Origin: Ancistrus triradiatus
Taxonomy: Eukaryota > Chordata > Actinopteri > Siluriformes > Loricariidae
Direction of reading: 5' to 3'
DNA length: 64,000 nt
NCBI GenBank assembly: GCA_025084515.1
Contig: JAJAGP010001661.1
Span: 106,526-170,525, forward strand
The notes below the pieces were generated by a model. The model was not told the DNA's origin. It did no database searches and was given only the letters and a program-made list of their open reading frames with translations. The position numbers and the translations under genes are program-made. Positions 48,656 to 58,955 of the stretch are shown piece after piece (within the stretch, counting starts at the first letter, position 1; every line of letters starts with the position of its first letter).

Positions 48656-51600
48656 TGTATATTACTTAATATGTAAATGCAATATATTAGCTTATGTACG
48701 AGATCACCAACTTAAATAATCATGCTATGTTGTGGGTGAAGCCTCTATGACTGGCCTGCCTTTGTATGTTTTATATAGCAAAGCAGGAGATCATCACCAT
48801 AACAGCTAATGATTACATGGATTTAATCATGGGAAGACCTTTCCTTGCTTTCATTGTGTATGGCCTCATCAAAGAAACATCCTTGTCCCTTACTGCCATG
48901 ACTGTGGTGCGTCTGAAGTTCCCTTCACTTTTAATTGAGGTAAATATCAAGCTGCTTTTCTTAAAAAAAAATCAATTTGCAACAGCTAAATAGCAAATTG
49001 TTTTGTAAGGTTTTTCGGCTCATACTAAATGATCATACTGAATAATTGCGTATGTTCTTAGATAATTGGACTATAAATTTGTACTATATTAATAGCTGGT
49101 GTTCTTGGAGGATAAACCAGTTAAGCCCAAAGATCAATTAAACACCAGTCTTTGTTGTTTACTACCTATAGTGCCTAATTAGATGAATCAATATCTTTTG
49201 AACAAGCTCTATTCCTTACTTTATCTATTCCTTACATTCTAATTTTAGAAAGCCAGTCAGACTAAAAGATACATACACCAATCAGCCAAAATTAAACCAC
49301 TTGGTCTGTAATGATGTTTAGGTAGGTGCTGTGTGCCAAATTATGAATACAATGCCCAGACCAAGGGCTTCCCAGCAGAACATTACACAGAGCATCAAAC
49401 TTCCTCCACCAGCTTGTCTTCCTTCCAATGATGGCATCACTACCTTAGATAAGCGGCGCACATGTAGCCGACTTAACATGTGGTTGTTGTTATTCAGTCA
49501 GCTGATTGGTGTACTGTATATTCCTTGTGTAATTATTTAACTTTAGGTGAAAGGAGATACACAGGTCGGAAAGGAGATGTTTGTGATCATTGCATTCACC
49601 AACACAGCTGGCTATGACCTCAATGATGTCACCGTGCGAATGGAGGGAACAGATCTCATTCCAGTGAAAACCAAGAATTACAGGTAACACAATGGCAGGT
49701 GTGAAGCCTGTAGTAGCCATCCATATATTGATTTTAATAAGGGATTTATCATGTTATGAAGTATAAACGTTTTTTTTATTTTGTCACATATAATCCTCAT
49801 AGTGCTCTTCAGGGAAAATATTGTAATTTGTGGTTTTGTCAGGTAGAGGACGCTTTAAAAAGTGTTTGCACACCTTGGTGGCTGTTACTGAAGACAAACA
49901 AATTACATAATTTAGTGTACAGTGGGGCCAAAAAGTATTTAGTCAGTCACTTATTGTTCAAGCTCTCCTGCTTAGAAAGATGAGAGAGGTTTGTAATTGT
50001 CATCATAGGTACACTTCAACTAGTAGAGACAAAATGAGAAAAAAAATCAAAAAAATCACATTGTAGGATTTTTAAAAAATTTAATTGTAAATCATGGTGG
50101 AAAATAAGTATTTGGTCACCCACAAACAACTCGTTACCTGTATTAATGGCACCTGTTTGACCTCATTATCTGTATAAAAGACACCTGTCCACAGCCTCAA
50201 ACGTGGCTAAGACCAAAGAGCTGTCAAAGGACACCAGGAAGAAAATTGTAGACCTGCAACAGGCTGGGAAGAGTGAAACTACAATAGGCAAGCAGGTTGG
50301 TGTGAATAAATCAACTGTGGGAGCAGTTTTAAGAAAATGGAAGACATACAAGACCATTGATAAGCTCTCTTGATCTGGGGCTCCATGCAAGCTCTCATCC
50401 TGTGGGGTTAAAATGATCATGTGAACGGAGAGCAAAAATCCCAGAACTACACAGAGGGACCTGATGACTGAAATGCAGAGAGCTGGGACCAAAGTAACAA
50501 AGGCTACCATCAGTAACACACTAGGTCGAGAGGGACTCAGATTCTGCCGTGCCAGGCGTGTCCCCCTGCTTAAGCCAGTACATGTCCAGGCCCATCTGAA
50601 GTTTGCCAGAGAGCATATGGATGATCCAGAAAAGGATTGGGAGAATATCATGTGGTCAGATGAAACCAAAATAGAACTTTTTGGTAAAACCTCAACTTGT
50701 CGTGTTTGGAGGAAGAAGAATGCTGAGTTGCATCCCAAAAACACCATACCTACTGTGAAGCATGGGGGTGGAAACATCATGCTTTGGGAAAATTTGTGCG
50801 CCATATAAAATTTGTGGAGGGAGTTGAAAGTTCGTGTTGCCCAGCGACAGCCCAAAACATCACTGCTCTGAGGAGATCTGCTTGGGGGAATGGGCCAAAA
50901 TACCAGCTACACTGTGTGCAAACCTTACAGGAGACTTACAGGAAACGTTTGACCTCTGTCATTGCCAACAAAGGTTATGTTACAAAGTATTGAGTTGAAC
51001 TTTTGTTATTGACCAAATACTTATTTTCCACCATGATTTACATTTAAATTCTTTAAAAATCCTACAATGTGATTTCCTGGATTTTTTTTCTCATTTTATC
51101 TCTCATAGTTGAAGTGTACCTATGATGAAAATTACAGACCTCTATCATATTTCTAAGTAGGAGAACTTGCACAATCAGTGGCTGACTAAATACTTTTTGG
51201 CCCCACTGTCGTAGCAGATTGTGATACACAGCTCAAGAGTCCCAGGTTTGAGTCTAGCCTTCTTTACTGTCTATATGTAGTATGGGATGTTCTTTCACTG
51301 ACTGTATGGGTTTTTTAGGTACTATGGCTTACTGCCAACTTTGGCTACTCCAAATTATGTTTATGTACAAGTTATGTATAAGTCAATGAAAAATACCTGT
51401 AGGTGAACCCATCAAAGTAGGTGAGCCATCAAAACTTTCCCACCCAGGACACAAGATTCAACAGTGACTCTGTGTTCATTTACTTTCGCTACTGTCTTAG
51501 ATGTTATAGCTTTATATTCTCTATTTCATTATACTCTTCTAAATATTATATGTTATGTAAGTTATTAGTCTACATATTTTAATTTATGTTAGTTATTATA

Positions 51601-52320
51601 TTTTAAGTATGTTCTCACTGTTAAAATGTATTCAGTTTCTGTTTAACTAAACTATTACTATAAACTTATTAATTAGATAACTTAGTTTAATTCTTAAATA
51701 TATAATCTAAGTGGCCCAAGAAGGATGGGTCACTGTTGAGGCTTGGTCTTCCCAAGGTTCTTCCTTACAATGTTTAGGGAGTTTTTCCTTGTCACTGTCA
51801 CCCTAGGCCTGATGAATTTGGGATTGATATTAGATAATAGAAGATAATATAAAATTGTAACGTTGCTTTGTGACAATGTTCCATATGTTGTGAAAATGTT
51901 TAAGCTCCCACCTTTCAAACGCATGCAGAAAAAGTGACTAACATAAGACACCAACAGTCTGAAACTGTCTTAAACCATGGCCAGCAAGTGTGATTCTAAC
52001 TGTCTATATGGTATATGTGTGCCTTTTTTATTTATTTATTTCTGTTTAAGCTCCCATCTTTCATGCCCATCAATAATTTATGATTAGCGTAGTTCCACCA
52101 CAGTCTAAAACAGAGATTAGCAAGTGTATGTCTTACTATTAAGAAGGCATTTGTGTGTGGTTTGCCTTGTAGGAATATTCAGCAGGGCTCCAAAATAAAG
52201 TGGATTGAGTCGGTGACCCCTCAGGTGACTGGTACAAAGATGCTGGTGGCCAGTCTGGATTGTGCTGCCATGAGAGGTGTGCTTGGACGTATGGACATCA
52301 ACATTGAGCCTGATTACTGA
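35852..52320 (+). CDS. f13a1: Coagulation factor XIII A chain-like transglutaminase
   Basis: Calcium-dependent protein-glutamine gamma-glutamyltransferase. In this family it makes Gln-Lys isopeptide bonds in fibrin and matrix. Fourteen coding exons, all GT-AG: 35852-35978, 36609-36794, 37335-37586, 37690-37808, 38830-38937, 39150-39327, 40510-40645, 41005-41108, 45190-45278, 45470-45623, 48140-48406, 48779-48939, 49547-49683 and 52173-52320. Phases agree throughout, giving 721 residues (human 731-732). Start: first ATG of the spliced leader. Seen: N domain with VDHHTDKYKSKNLIVRRGQ; catalytic Cys314 (FAQCWVYAG), His372 (WNFHCWNEAF), Asp395 (GWQVVDATPQE); Asn435/Asp437 of the calcium site; Tyr552 (DYYTG) in beta-barrel 1; second barrel to the stop. 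No signal peptide, as in factor XIII A. A candidate thrombin site is Arg39-Gly40. Neighbour nrn1 downstream in the same orientation supports F13A1. The alternative, a TGM1-like paralogue, cannot be fully excluded. Confidence 0.9.
36050..36605. other. Intron 2 of f13a1, nothing else recognised
   Basis: Ends with the acceptor TTTGTAAAACAG at 36608. No repeat element identified. Confidence 0.6.
37958..38283 (+). mobile_element. Tc1-type 3' fragment in f13a1 intron 5
   Basis: Begins TACCAAAGAATGGTTAAAG, includes CAGAATGGCCAAGTCAAAG (WPSQSPDLNPIEMLWKDLK block), and ends with TTCAAGCACCACCG, the right terminus with one substitution, followed by TA. Confidence 0.85.
40039..40070. repeat. Four tandem copies of ACAGTGGT
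   Basis: Perfect 8-bp unit repeated four times at the left edge of a transposon-like repeat in f13a1 intron 7. Confidence 0.9.
40063..40473. mobile_element. Short DNA-transposon-like repeat in f13a1 intron 7
   Basis: Left end CAGTGGTACCTCGGTTCTCG and right end GAACCGAGGTCCTTGG followed by AAACCACTG are imperfect inverted repeats. The interior includes a TTCCCATAA block and TGAATCTGTTCTAGACC, typical of a common fish MITE. Non-coding. Confidence 0.6.
41109..42260. other. f13a1 intron 9, 5' part, no feature recognised
   Basis: AT-rich intron. The open frames at 41466-41705 and 41740-42006 show no recognisable protein motif. Confidence 0.55.
42264..43863 (+). mobile_element. Full-length Tc1-type transposon in f13a1 intron 9
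   Basis: 1600 bp, TA on both sides (42262-42263 and 43864-43865). Termini CAGTGGTGCTTGAAAGTTTG and its inverse, with inverted repeats of at least 150 bp. The most complete member of its family here. Inserted in the same orientation as the host gene. Confidence 0.93.
42600..43694 (+). pseudogene. Tc1-type transposase pseudogene, DD34E residues all present
   Basis: Pieces: HTH region from about 42600; 42741-43121 with TLANVNIHESTIRRTLKNNG, LLSKKNTAARRLQFAKYHVD and WMDETKIELFG, ending in a stop; 43158-43466 with KHGGGSIMAVTSFAASGPGW, MQQDNDPQHTSRSTKEWLKK and SPDLNPIEMLWKDLK, then a stop; 43476-43694 with VRKPTNILELKMFCTEEWAK. D, D and E are all present, with 34 residues between the last two. 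Stops and a frameshift make this copy inactive. Confidence 0.88.
43990..44420 (-). pseudogene. Transposase fragment of another Tc1-like lineage
   Basis: Minus-strand frame 44040-44300 with FIFQQDNAPPHTAKATKKWL and KPDLNPIEDIWSIKHKLTGK. This is the second Asp and the Glu of a DDE transposase, distinct in sequence from the other families in the window. No termini identified. Lies in f13a1 intron 9. Confidence 0.78.
44430..45185. other. f13a1 intron 9, 3' part, no feature recognised
   Basis: AT-rich, ends at the acceptor TTTATTGTAG (45189). Confidence 0.55.
45960..46140 (+). pseudogene. Tc1-like transposase N-terminal fragment
   Basis: MGRRADVNECQKGVVAFGCT then KGHSVNEVAEFAGASKDWSK resembles the first helix-turn-helix of Tc1-type transposases (MGR.xDLS.fxRG..VG.r..g.Si.E.A..). 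Lies in f13a1 intron 11 and runs into a SINE fragment. Confidence 0.6.
46165..46602 (-). repeat. SINE copies in f13a1 intron 11
   Basis: A short fragment (to 46255) ends with TGCTACCATGCCGCCC. A longer one (about 46290-46602) has AACCTAAAGCATGTCATTG, GCAAACTCCACACAGGAAGG and ends GAGCCACCATGCCGCCC. Both are minus-strand members of the family at 2455-3552. Confidence 0.75.
46605..47470. other. f13a1 intron 11, middle, no feature recognised
   Basis: AT-rich intron sequence without recognised repeats or exons. Confidence 0.5.
47475..47795 (+). repeat. SINE copy in f13a1 intron 11, sense orientation
   Basis: Starts TTGGTTGCCTTACAGCGAAA, box B GGGTTTGATCCCAGG, then CAGTCCAAAGATATGC and a closing AATGAATGAAT tail. 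Same family as the minus-strand copies. Confidence 0.82.
48574..48656. repeat. (GT)n(TA)n(CA)n microsatellite in f13a1 intron 12
   Basis: TA core flanked by a GT-like run on the left and CA on the right. Confidence 0.93.
49273..49470 (-). mobile_element. Tc1-like fragment in f13a1 intron 13
   Basis: Begins ACACCAATCAGCCAAAATTA, the terminus of the GCCATAACATTAAAACCAC family. It then jumps by deletion to AATGATGTTTAGGTAGGTGC and ATGCCCAGACCAAGGGCTTC, and ends AAGCGGCGCACATGTAGCCG. Confidence 0.75.
49920..51208 (+). mobile_element. Tc1-type transposon in f13a1 intron 14 (family CAGTGGGGCCAAAAAG)
   Basis: Preceded by TA (49918-49919). Termini CAGTGGGGCCAAAAAGTATT and its inverse are clean. The transposase reading 50200-50990 retains an HTH remnant, 50464-50808 with WSDETKIELFGKTSTCRVWR and IPTVKHGGGNIMLW, and a C-terminal NKGYVTKY. 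The block with the second Asp and Glu is deleted near 50790. Minus-strand open frames here are shadows. Confidence 0.9.
51712..51890 (+). mobile_element. LINE 3' UTR fragment in f13a1 intron 14
   Basis: GGCCCAAGAAGGATGGGTCA, TTCCCAAGGTTCTTCC, AGGGAGTTTTTCCTTGTCAC, CAATTT-like TGAATTTGGGATTG and GTTGCTTTGTGACAATGTTCC parallel the LINE 3' UTR at 25240-25410. The final AAGCGCTATATAAATAAA part is missing. Confidence 0.75.
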
Positions 52321-52571
52321 TCTATGGATAGGAATGCTGAGCACCAGTGAGCAAAGTGGCATTCCTTCCTAATTGGTCTTTCTTTTTTCTTGTTAAATTA
52401 CAATTAAAAAACTCTGAACTGATTGAGCAATGCCTTTTTTTCTTCAAAAATCGACTTGATAATTGCAGAAACCCAGAGCAAAATCTAGAACAGTTAATTA
52501 GTGACAGTTGATTATGCAAATTTACATTTACTATGCTATTTTACTCACTTTTAAACTGTATTAACACCATA

Positions 52572-52615
52572 AATAAATGCTTTAATGATGTATTCTGGTG
52601 CATATTAACAATAAA
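52572..52615 (+). terminator. Polyadenylation signals of f13a1-like gene
   Basis: AATAAA at 52572-52577 and 52610-52615, about 250-290 bp after the stop codon, the second followed by a GT-rich stretch (GTGGTTGTTTC). Inferred transcript end just after 52630. Confidence 0.65.
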
Positions 52616-52639
52616 TATCATGCATGACTGTGGTTGTTT

Positions 52640-53279
52640 CTTGATTGTATATACACACACCAAAAATAGCTATAGAATTTAATTCACACCTGAAAATACT
52701 GTATCCTTCAGAAGAGAGATGACAAAGATGGAGAATGAGGAATGCCATAGGGTCAGATAACAAAGACAGGGAAAATGTTACATTTTAAAACACAAACTCA
52801 GTGATAAATCATGTTAAAATGTATATCATTATCTATGGAATACACTATACTCAAAACATTTTATACTACACTCACAATAAAGCCAGGTTATATGAAAATC
52901 CAAATTGAAAATGCGTTCAGCCCTGCAAACCCATTTCCCTGGTAAACCAGTATTGGATGAACTGCATTACGCTTCACAAATTGATGGGGACCTTGCATGC
53001 TACAAGATGAACTGCAAGAATGGATGTTTATTAACAAATGAAATGAAGTTGACCAGACAAAACATGAAATTCCTTGGGTTCATGTATAAATTTAAAGACA
53101 TACTGCCTTGTTGTTGATGTTTTTGTTGTTCTTTTGCAACAATACTTGCCCAAACCTTGTCTGATTTGAGGTTGTAACGTGTAGTCGTTTTGTGGTTTGT
53201 TTTATGTACTATTTTCTGAATATCAGTCCACTGGGTTAAAGCAGCTTGTTAGACAGGGATGTCCACTCCTCCCACTAAA

Positions 53280-53280
<1 letters not shown>
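52640..53280. other. Intergenic with a Tc1-like terminal repeat remnant
   Basis: At 53015-53080, GAATGGATGTTTATTAACAA and GTTGACCAGACAAAACATG match the outer repeat of the element at 32432-33535 (33360-33415). No gene. Confidence 0.6.

Positions 53281-53282
<2 letters not shown>

Positions 53283-53332
<50 letters not shown>
53283..53332. repeat. (AAT)n microsatellite
   Basis: Uninterrupted AAT run. Confidence 0.95.
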
Positions 53333-53433
53333 TTTTCAGTCAACTTATTTTGGGGTTCCAGACTTCCACATTGTATGTTTAATCCCCCATATAATTAATT
53401 CAACAAATTAACATAAAACATAATGCTTGTTAG

Positions 53434-53482
53434 GGTGGCACAGTGGCGCAGCAGTTAGTGCAGTCACCTCACAGCTCACACT
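53434..53482 (+). repeat. SINE head fragment
   Basis: GGGTGGCACAGTGGCGCAGC then AGTTAGTGCAGTCACCTCAC is the tRNA-like head of the common fish SINE. The rest is absent. Confidence 0.6.
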
Positions 53483-53703
53483 AAAGAACACAGACAGACA
53501 AACCTGCCCTATTGAAAGTCAGACAGTTTCACCATATCAGTCTCTGAATCACTGGTGCCCTTTATTTGTCCTTCAGTCTGGGTGAACGCATTCTTCACAT
53601 TGCTAGTCCCAGCTTTTGCACTCAATCTTCCAGCCTCTGCTGAACTTATAACTTATTTCTCAGATTTTCTTCTGCTGTTCATAATTGCAAATATGCTCCT
53701 CAG

Positions 53704-53705
<2 letters not shown>

Positions 53706-53750
<45 letters not shown>
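53706..53750. repeat. (CA)n microsatellite
   Basis: Uninterrupted CA run, about 22 units. Confidence 0.95.
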
Positions 53751-53751
<1 letters not shown>

Positions 53752-53798
53752 TCTCCAAATTTCTCTCTCCATATATAGATATATCAGGTAATTCCAAG

Positions 53799-53799
<1 letters not shown>

Positions 53800-53848
<49 letters not shown>

Positions 53849-53872
53849 CCTCTCCCTCTCTCTCTCTCTCTT
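53800..53872. repeat. (CT)n microsatellite
   Basis: CT run with CCCTCCC interruptions. It lies 50 bp after a CA run, and long spurious reading frames result. Confidence 0.95.
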
Positions 53873-53879
53873 TGGTGCA

Positions 53880-54885
53880 GTGACGGGGTAAAATCCTCCA
53901 ATGACGCAAGAGCTGTCTTTTTTCATTGGATCCAATTCCTCCATATTAATGAGATGTGGCTGGGTTTTGACAGCTCCAGGCCCAGTCTGCAGGGTCTTAT
54001 CACTTCTGGAATCCCCTCCTTTATTCTCTCCCTCACGTATGTCCTACTCTCTCTGACTGTCCTGCAAATTACCTGAATGAGTCATCCGTGGAAACCTACT
54101 CAGGGAATTCCGTAACTAGTGGATAGATTACACACCACCACGGCTTATTAAAATGGAATTCCCTTACACAAAGGCCCACTGTTTGTCTGATGCAGACAGG
54201 AGAATCCCGTCCTAGTTCACGTGATCTCCATGTCTCACCGCCGACAATGTTTCAATATCCAATCCTCTTTATTTCCAACTATTTATGGCGGGAGATTAAT
54301 CTGCAGTACTGCACAACTGACGTTTGTAGGTTGTCGTTGCAAGTAATTGCCACAAGAGGGCGAGAGCATGCATCTGAAAGACACGTCCTCATAAAGATTT
54401 TTCTCCCACATAAATCATTCCTATGTTAGGTGCAAACCAAATTACAACTTTGTTGACCACATGTTGCAATCACATTACTGTCGAATAAGCAGGGTTTATC
54501 ATCCTACAACTTATAACAAAGTAGGTCTTAATACGTCTTAATATTTACTTGCCTACAGGTAGATGCAGTGATGGATAGATAGGCCATCTGAATGGATGAA
54601 TAGAAGGAGGGAGGTACTTAAACAGCTGTATGGAGGATAGATGCACTTTAACACTTTTTGCCAGCTGTGATGGAGGACTTGGCTGGCTTGCACATAGCCA
54701 TGACCTTAACTCTGTTATTCACATTAAGAGGAACTGGAATGCCAGCTGTGAGCCAGTGATTACTTTCATAACACCAGTGTCTGATGTCACAGCCATGTCC
54801 CTAAATCTACTGGAAAACATTATCTGAATAGTGAAGGCTGTTTTAGCAACCCATGTATTTTGCTGTAATGTTTGGGTTTCCACAA
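53880..54885. other. Intergenic, nothing recognised
   Basis: No exon, RNA gene or repeat identified. Confidence 0.5.
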
Positions 54886-54889
54886 ACTT

Positions 54890-54931
<42 letters not shown>
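54890..54931. repeat. (AAT)n microsatellite
   Basis: Uninterrupted AAT run. Confidence 0.95.
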
Positions 54932-54932
<1 letters not shown>

Positions 54933-54944
54933 AATCATTATACC

Positions 54945-55165
54945 CCCACTTATTCAGGTGGGGGTCGTGCGGGGGGGCATAGAGCCTAACCTGGAATTCA
55001 TTGGGCACAGCCAGAGGTCTACTTGGACAATGCACCAGTCCATCACAGGGTCCATAAACACACCCATTGTCCTTCATGTTACAAGCAGCACCACGGATTT
55101 CAACCTTGGCCCTCAGGAACTGCTGTTTCCAGAAGCTGACTTGCTACAGAGCCACTGTACTATTG
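54945..55165 (-). repeat. SINE-like repeat
   Basis: Blocks GAGCCTAACCTGGAATTCAT, GGGCACAGCCAGAGG and TGCACCAGTCCATCACAGGG resemble the minus strand of a fish SINE, ending in AGCCACTGTACTATTG. A related fragment lies at 5985-6130. Confidence 0.5.
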
Positions 55166-55169
55166 TACC

Positions 55170-55980
55170 ACTGTACTATTATTATTATTACTACTACTAT
55201 GGATTTATTGTTGTTGTTTTTCATCATTATTATTATTGATAGAAAGGCATGTTCAAACAATATTTGTACTCAATCACTAAATAGCGTTTAGTAGCCTAGC
55301 TATCGATGTGTAAAATCTCCAGTCGTAGTCTGCAGGCAGTCTTCGGCAGTAAGTGCATCAGAGTGGTAGTAGAGTACTTACTCAATGTAACAGCAGAAGC
55401 ATGAAAGGTGACGTCATTGCCATTCATAAGAATACCACCCAAATCTGATTCTCTCTGTGATATACACGCATTCACTTTTCCCAACGTCGTATCACGATTA
55501 CGGTTCTGTTTAAATGTTATATTACATTATTACTATATACTAGATTATATAGGATATTGTATTATTGTTACAATAAAACTGGGATGTACCATCCATCCCA
55601 AAAGCGGACATTCTATAGGCTGAATAGGGTACAGCCGTCGGGAAGAGTGTAAGGCATTAGGTAAAAATAGTAGCTTTTCGGTCACTATTACTTCACGTTT
55701 AATAGGATAACCTACATACATATAGCCTAGTTGTCTGCGTCTTGGAGACTCCACTAAGAAGATCAAGACGAGGTATGAGCTTTTCTGTATATCTAGTCTA
55801 TAGGGGCTGTTATATTTCTGTATGGGCACTGCAGCATGGAATGCCCCAAATTACACTACTGTACTAAAAATACGACAGAATAGTACCCCAGGTATAGAAA
55901 ATTATAATCTGTCATATGTAGTGACCTATTTAGGCATGTCTGCGGCTTAAGACCCAACCCAGTGGATGCTGCTTATTTTA
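55170..55980. other. Intergenic, upstream of nrn1
   Basis: Contains a short TTA-type triplet run (55176-55236) and the consensus CRE at 55409-55416, listed separately. No exon was recognised. Confidence 0.5.
55409..55416. promoter_or_regulatory. Consensus CRE (TGACGTCA)
   Basis: Perfect 8-bp cAMP response element about 1.14 kb upstream of the nrn1 start codon. Partial sites follow at 55990-55994 (CGTCA) and 56285-56292 (TTACGTCA). Neuritin (CPG15) is a known activity- and CREB-regulated gene in rodents. Function here is inferred. Confidence 0.55.
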
Positions 55981-55984
55981 TTGA

Positions 55985-56031
55985 GGATACGTCACAAACG
56001 ATAGTTTATTCCTATAAATAAGTATATAAGT
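55985..56031 (+). promoter_or_regulatory. Candidate nrn1 core promoter
   Basis: A CGTCA half-CRE at 55990-55994 lies about 20 bp before a TATA-like CCTATAAATAAG (56011-56022). This would place transcription start near 56045 and give a 5' UTR of about 500 bp. The downstream 5' region is GA-rich (56310-56440) with GC-rich blocks near 56210-56280. Speculative without transcript data. Confidence 0.35.
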
Positions 56032-56551
56032 AATGTCGCATATTATTTTGGAATGCAGCTTTTGCATAAGTAGCTTGTCGGAATTAGAGGGAGATTTGAA
56101 GGACTCTGTCTTAGATGGGCGGTCACAGTGGTCTCTCCGCAATGTTGCAGTGTGATTTGGGATGGCATGGTCGCAATCCCCTTCACTTTTTTACTTTTTT
56201 TTTGCCCACTGAGCAGGGGGAGTAGGGTCAACCTTGTCTAGCAAATGAGAAAACGGGGAAGCGGGGAGTCCGACGGGGGGACATTTACGTCAACCACGCT
56301 ATGTGGGCGTGAAAGAGAGAGAGAGACGGAGAGGCAGAGAGATACCGCCCTCCTTTAACTAGTGCGCCATTTCACTCAGCTTCACGGTGCAAGTGAAAAA
56401 CGCGAAAGAGAAAAAAAGAGAACGAGAGAGAGAGAGTCCTTGAACAGTCTACTGAAAACTATCGGCTATGTTCAGCGCTCAGTTTTGGCAATATTTTCCC
56501 TGTACAACTATCTAAAGGTTGGCGCACTCTCATGGTTTTACCTCCCGTAGG

Positions 56552-56732
56552 ATGGGATTAACTCTGTCCGGAAGATACATCTCACTGGTGCTTGCTGTTC
56601 AAATAGGTGAGTGTCAGTCGTGCAATGACGTTGTGATCATGCATGGTGTGTCCTTTGCGTCTCATTGTACCATTTAAATAAACGGTGTACATTTACTCTA
56701 TTTCAGCCTGTCACATAAAGCATGCATGCAAT

Positions 56733-56768
<36 letters not shown>

Positions 56769-58636
56769 TTTTTTTGCATTATGCTTGAAGGTATACACAA
56801 TGCGACAAATCGAAATACGGTATGATTGTACACCTACAGTAGCTCTCCTTGGTGCTTGCTTGAATTAGTTTATTGTTTGTGATTATGGCAACGAAAATAT
56901 TTCAAACATCACACATGCAGTCATTTATTTATAGTAGACTAGGTACAGTGCGTATTTTCCATCGGCTGGTTCGGTAGTATTTCGTCCAGATTGACAAAAA
57001 CGAGCAGCAATAAGCCTATCAGGAGAGGGACCGCCCGCTCCCTCGAATATGGGGGCCATAAATTATTCACACCCAATCCGAGGGGGAAAAAAAGCCTATC
57101 AAAATTGACTGGAACACGTGAATGACGAAACGAAATGACATAATTGAAATTTGCATCATGCTTATTTAATATTGCATTTGATGCATTCTTTGTACTTTAT
57201 TTGTAATAAGGCAAAATTATACTCACAAACACATACAATTTCCTGTATAAAATAGCTACTGAATACAATATCAAAACGTGCATGAATTTTAGATTAGCCA
57301 CGCGCTTTGTAGATTTGTGCTTTCATATATTGTTTGATAGACTGTTCATGATCATGCTAATACTCAAACAATTAGCCTGTAGCTCTTTACGCATCGCCTA
57401 GGTGTATATAATGGAATTATGCATTGCAGGCTAATACCTTACAGACATGTGGCATCAGATTGAGATGCAGTGCTGAATGTGCTATAGATACCTGTATTAG
57501 TGTGAACACTTATGGAAGATCAGGAGTAAACTGCAGCAGGACAGTAACCCAGTTGCAAGTGCATTAATTCAGCAACCTCCTCCTCCTCCTCCTCCTCCAT
57601 CTCTTCTATCCTCCCTCCTTCACTCTGCTTCATGCTGCACTCGCTTTCACACCGGTGAGAGTGTCGTGACCATCTATTTCAGCCGCCTCTAAATATAGAC
57701 TTGGAGTGAATGAAACACGTATTAGGATTAAATAGTGCAGTTCATATCAGCAGCCTAATTGTATTTTAGCGTAACGTGTTATACAGGCTACTATAAGACA
57801 ATAAAAGAACAAAAGCCGCCTATAACGAAATGCCTCCACAGGACAAAGCGTTGAGGCTTCTAGGAAAATCTGAATTGAGATCGGCACGTAGCCTACTACG
57901 TGAAATGACACTTAATCTGTAGGGCTGATGGCGTTAAGGTTGATAAAACAACAGGGTTGTAGTTAGGAATTAAGGAATTATTAAGCCTGGGTCAAATGGA
58001 GCGATCATTGGAGCTGGCATAGCCTATATAGCCTGTATTAATATTTAATTTACACTCCGATGGGTGCAACGTGCTCCAGAACGACTTCACAGTGATAACT
58101 ATGTAAGGACCACGACCTTAATAATGTAATGCATGTAATATGTTGACAAAATAAGCCTTGGGTTATGCATACACAGAAACCCTACCTTAGCATTGTTATT
58201 TTTTATATTCCTTTTAATAAAACACGAAATCTAATAATAGCTCAACGTGTATCACGCCTGTAATCGGATAACTACAACATTACGTGAACTATTCAAAACT
58301 CTTCATTAAAATGGAAGATATCTATGTCTAAAATATCTACAATTACAACACGGAGACTATATTCCGTTACTAAGGAAGTATTATCACAATACTGAGTGCT
58401 AACACTTATTATTAAGTAACATTTAGCTATTATAGCCTACACATTTTGGTAAATGTTATTTTGCTATAAAAGCAATAATGATAACAATGTTTATTAATTA
58501 ATTAATTAATTTACGTCATGTCAGTATCAATGGCAATATCCATGAGCGGACCAAGGTTACGACTGCACTTGTCAAACGTACTTACACTGTAGCAATTTAC
58601 GGAGTTGTGAGGCTACAGTGCTAACCACTTGCACCC

Positions 58637-58686
<50 letters not shown>

Positions 58687-58900
58687 TCAGATCAGAACAA
58701 TCATGGATAAAGCTGAGGACAATGGTCTTAGGGGATTAAGGCAAAGAGCGAGTTGATCAACTGAGGATATCCCATGTTTAAAGTGTCAGAATGACAGCTT
58801 AATTCACCCATTCAGAAAAATGGGAGGCTTTACAAAAGCAAAAAGAAAGAGAACGATACCAGTATTTCCAATCAACAATAACAACAACAACAACAACAAC

Positions 58901-58955
<55 letters not shown>

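Noticed and set aside
50166..50855. 229-codon minus-strand frame, one of the longest in the window
   Set aside because: It is the antisense shadow of the plus-strand Tc1 transposase (DETKIELFG frame).
35852..52320. Assignment as keratinocyte-type transglutaminase (TGM1-like)
   Set aside because: Some core motifs (NSQDDNGVLVGNW) resemble TGM1. However, the VDHHTDKY...LIVRRGQ block, YRCGP, WTGS, the Arg-Gly site and NRN1 linkage fit F13A1 better. Kept as the alternative.
53283..53332. Regularly spaced repeats as a CRISPR-like array
   Set aside because: Pure triplet microsatellite without spacers. The genome is eukaryotic.
53653..53944. Arg/Glu-rich and Cys/Val-rich frames
   Set aside because: Translations of CT and CA microsatellites on both strands.
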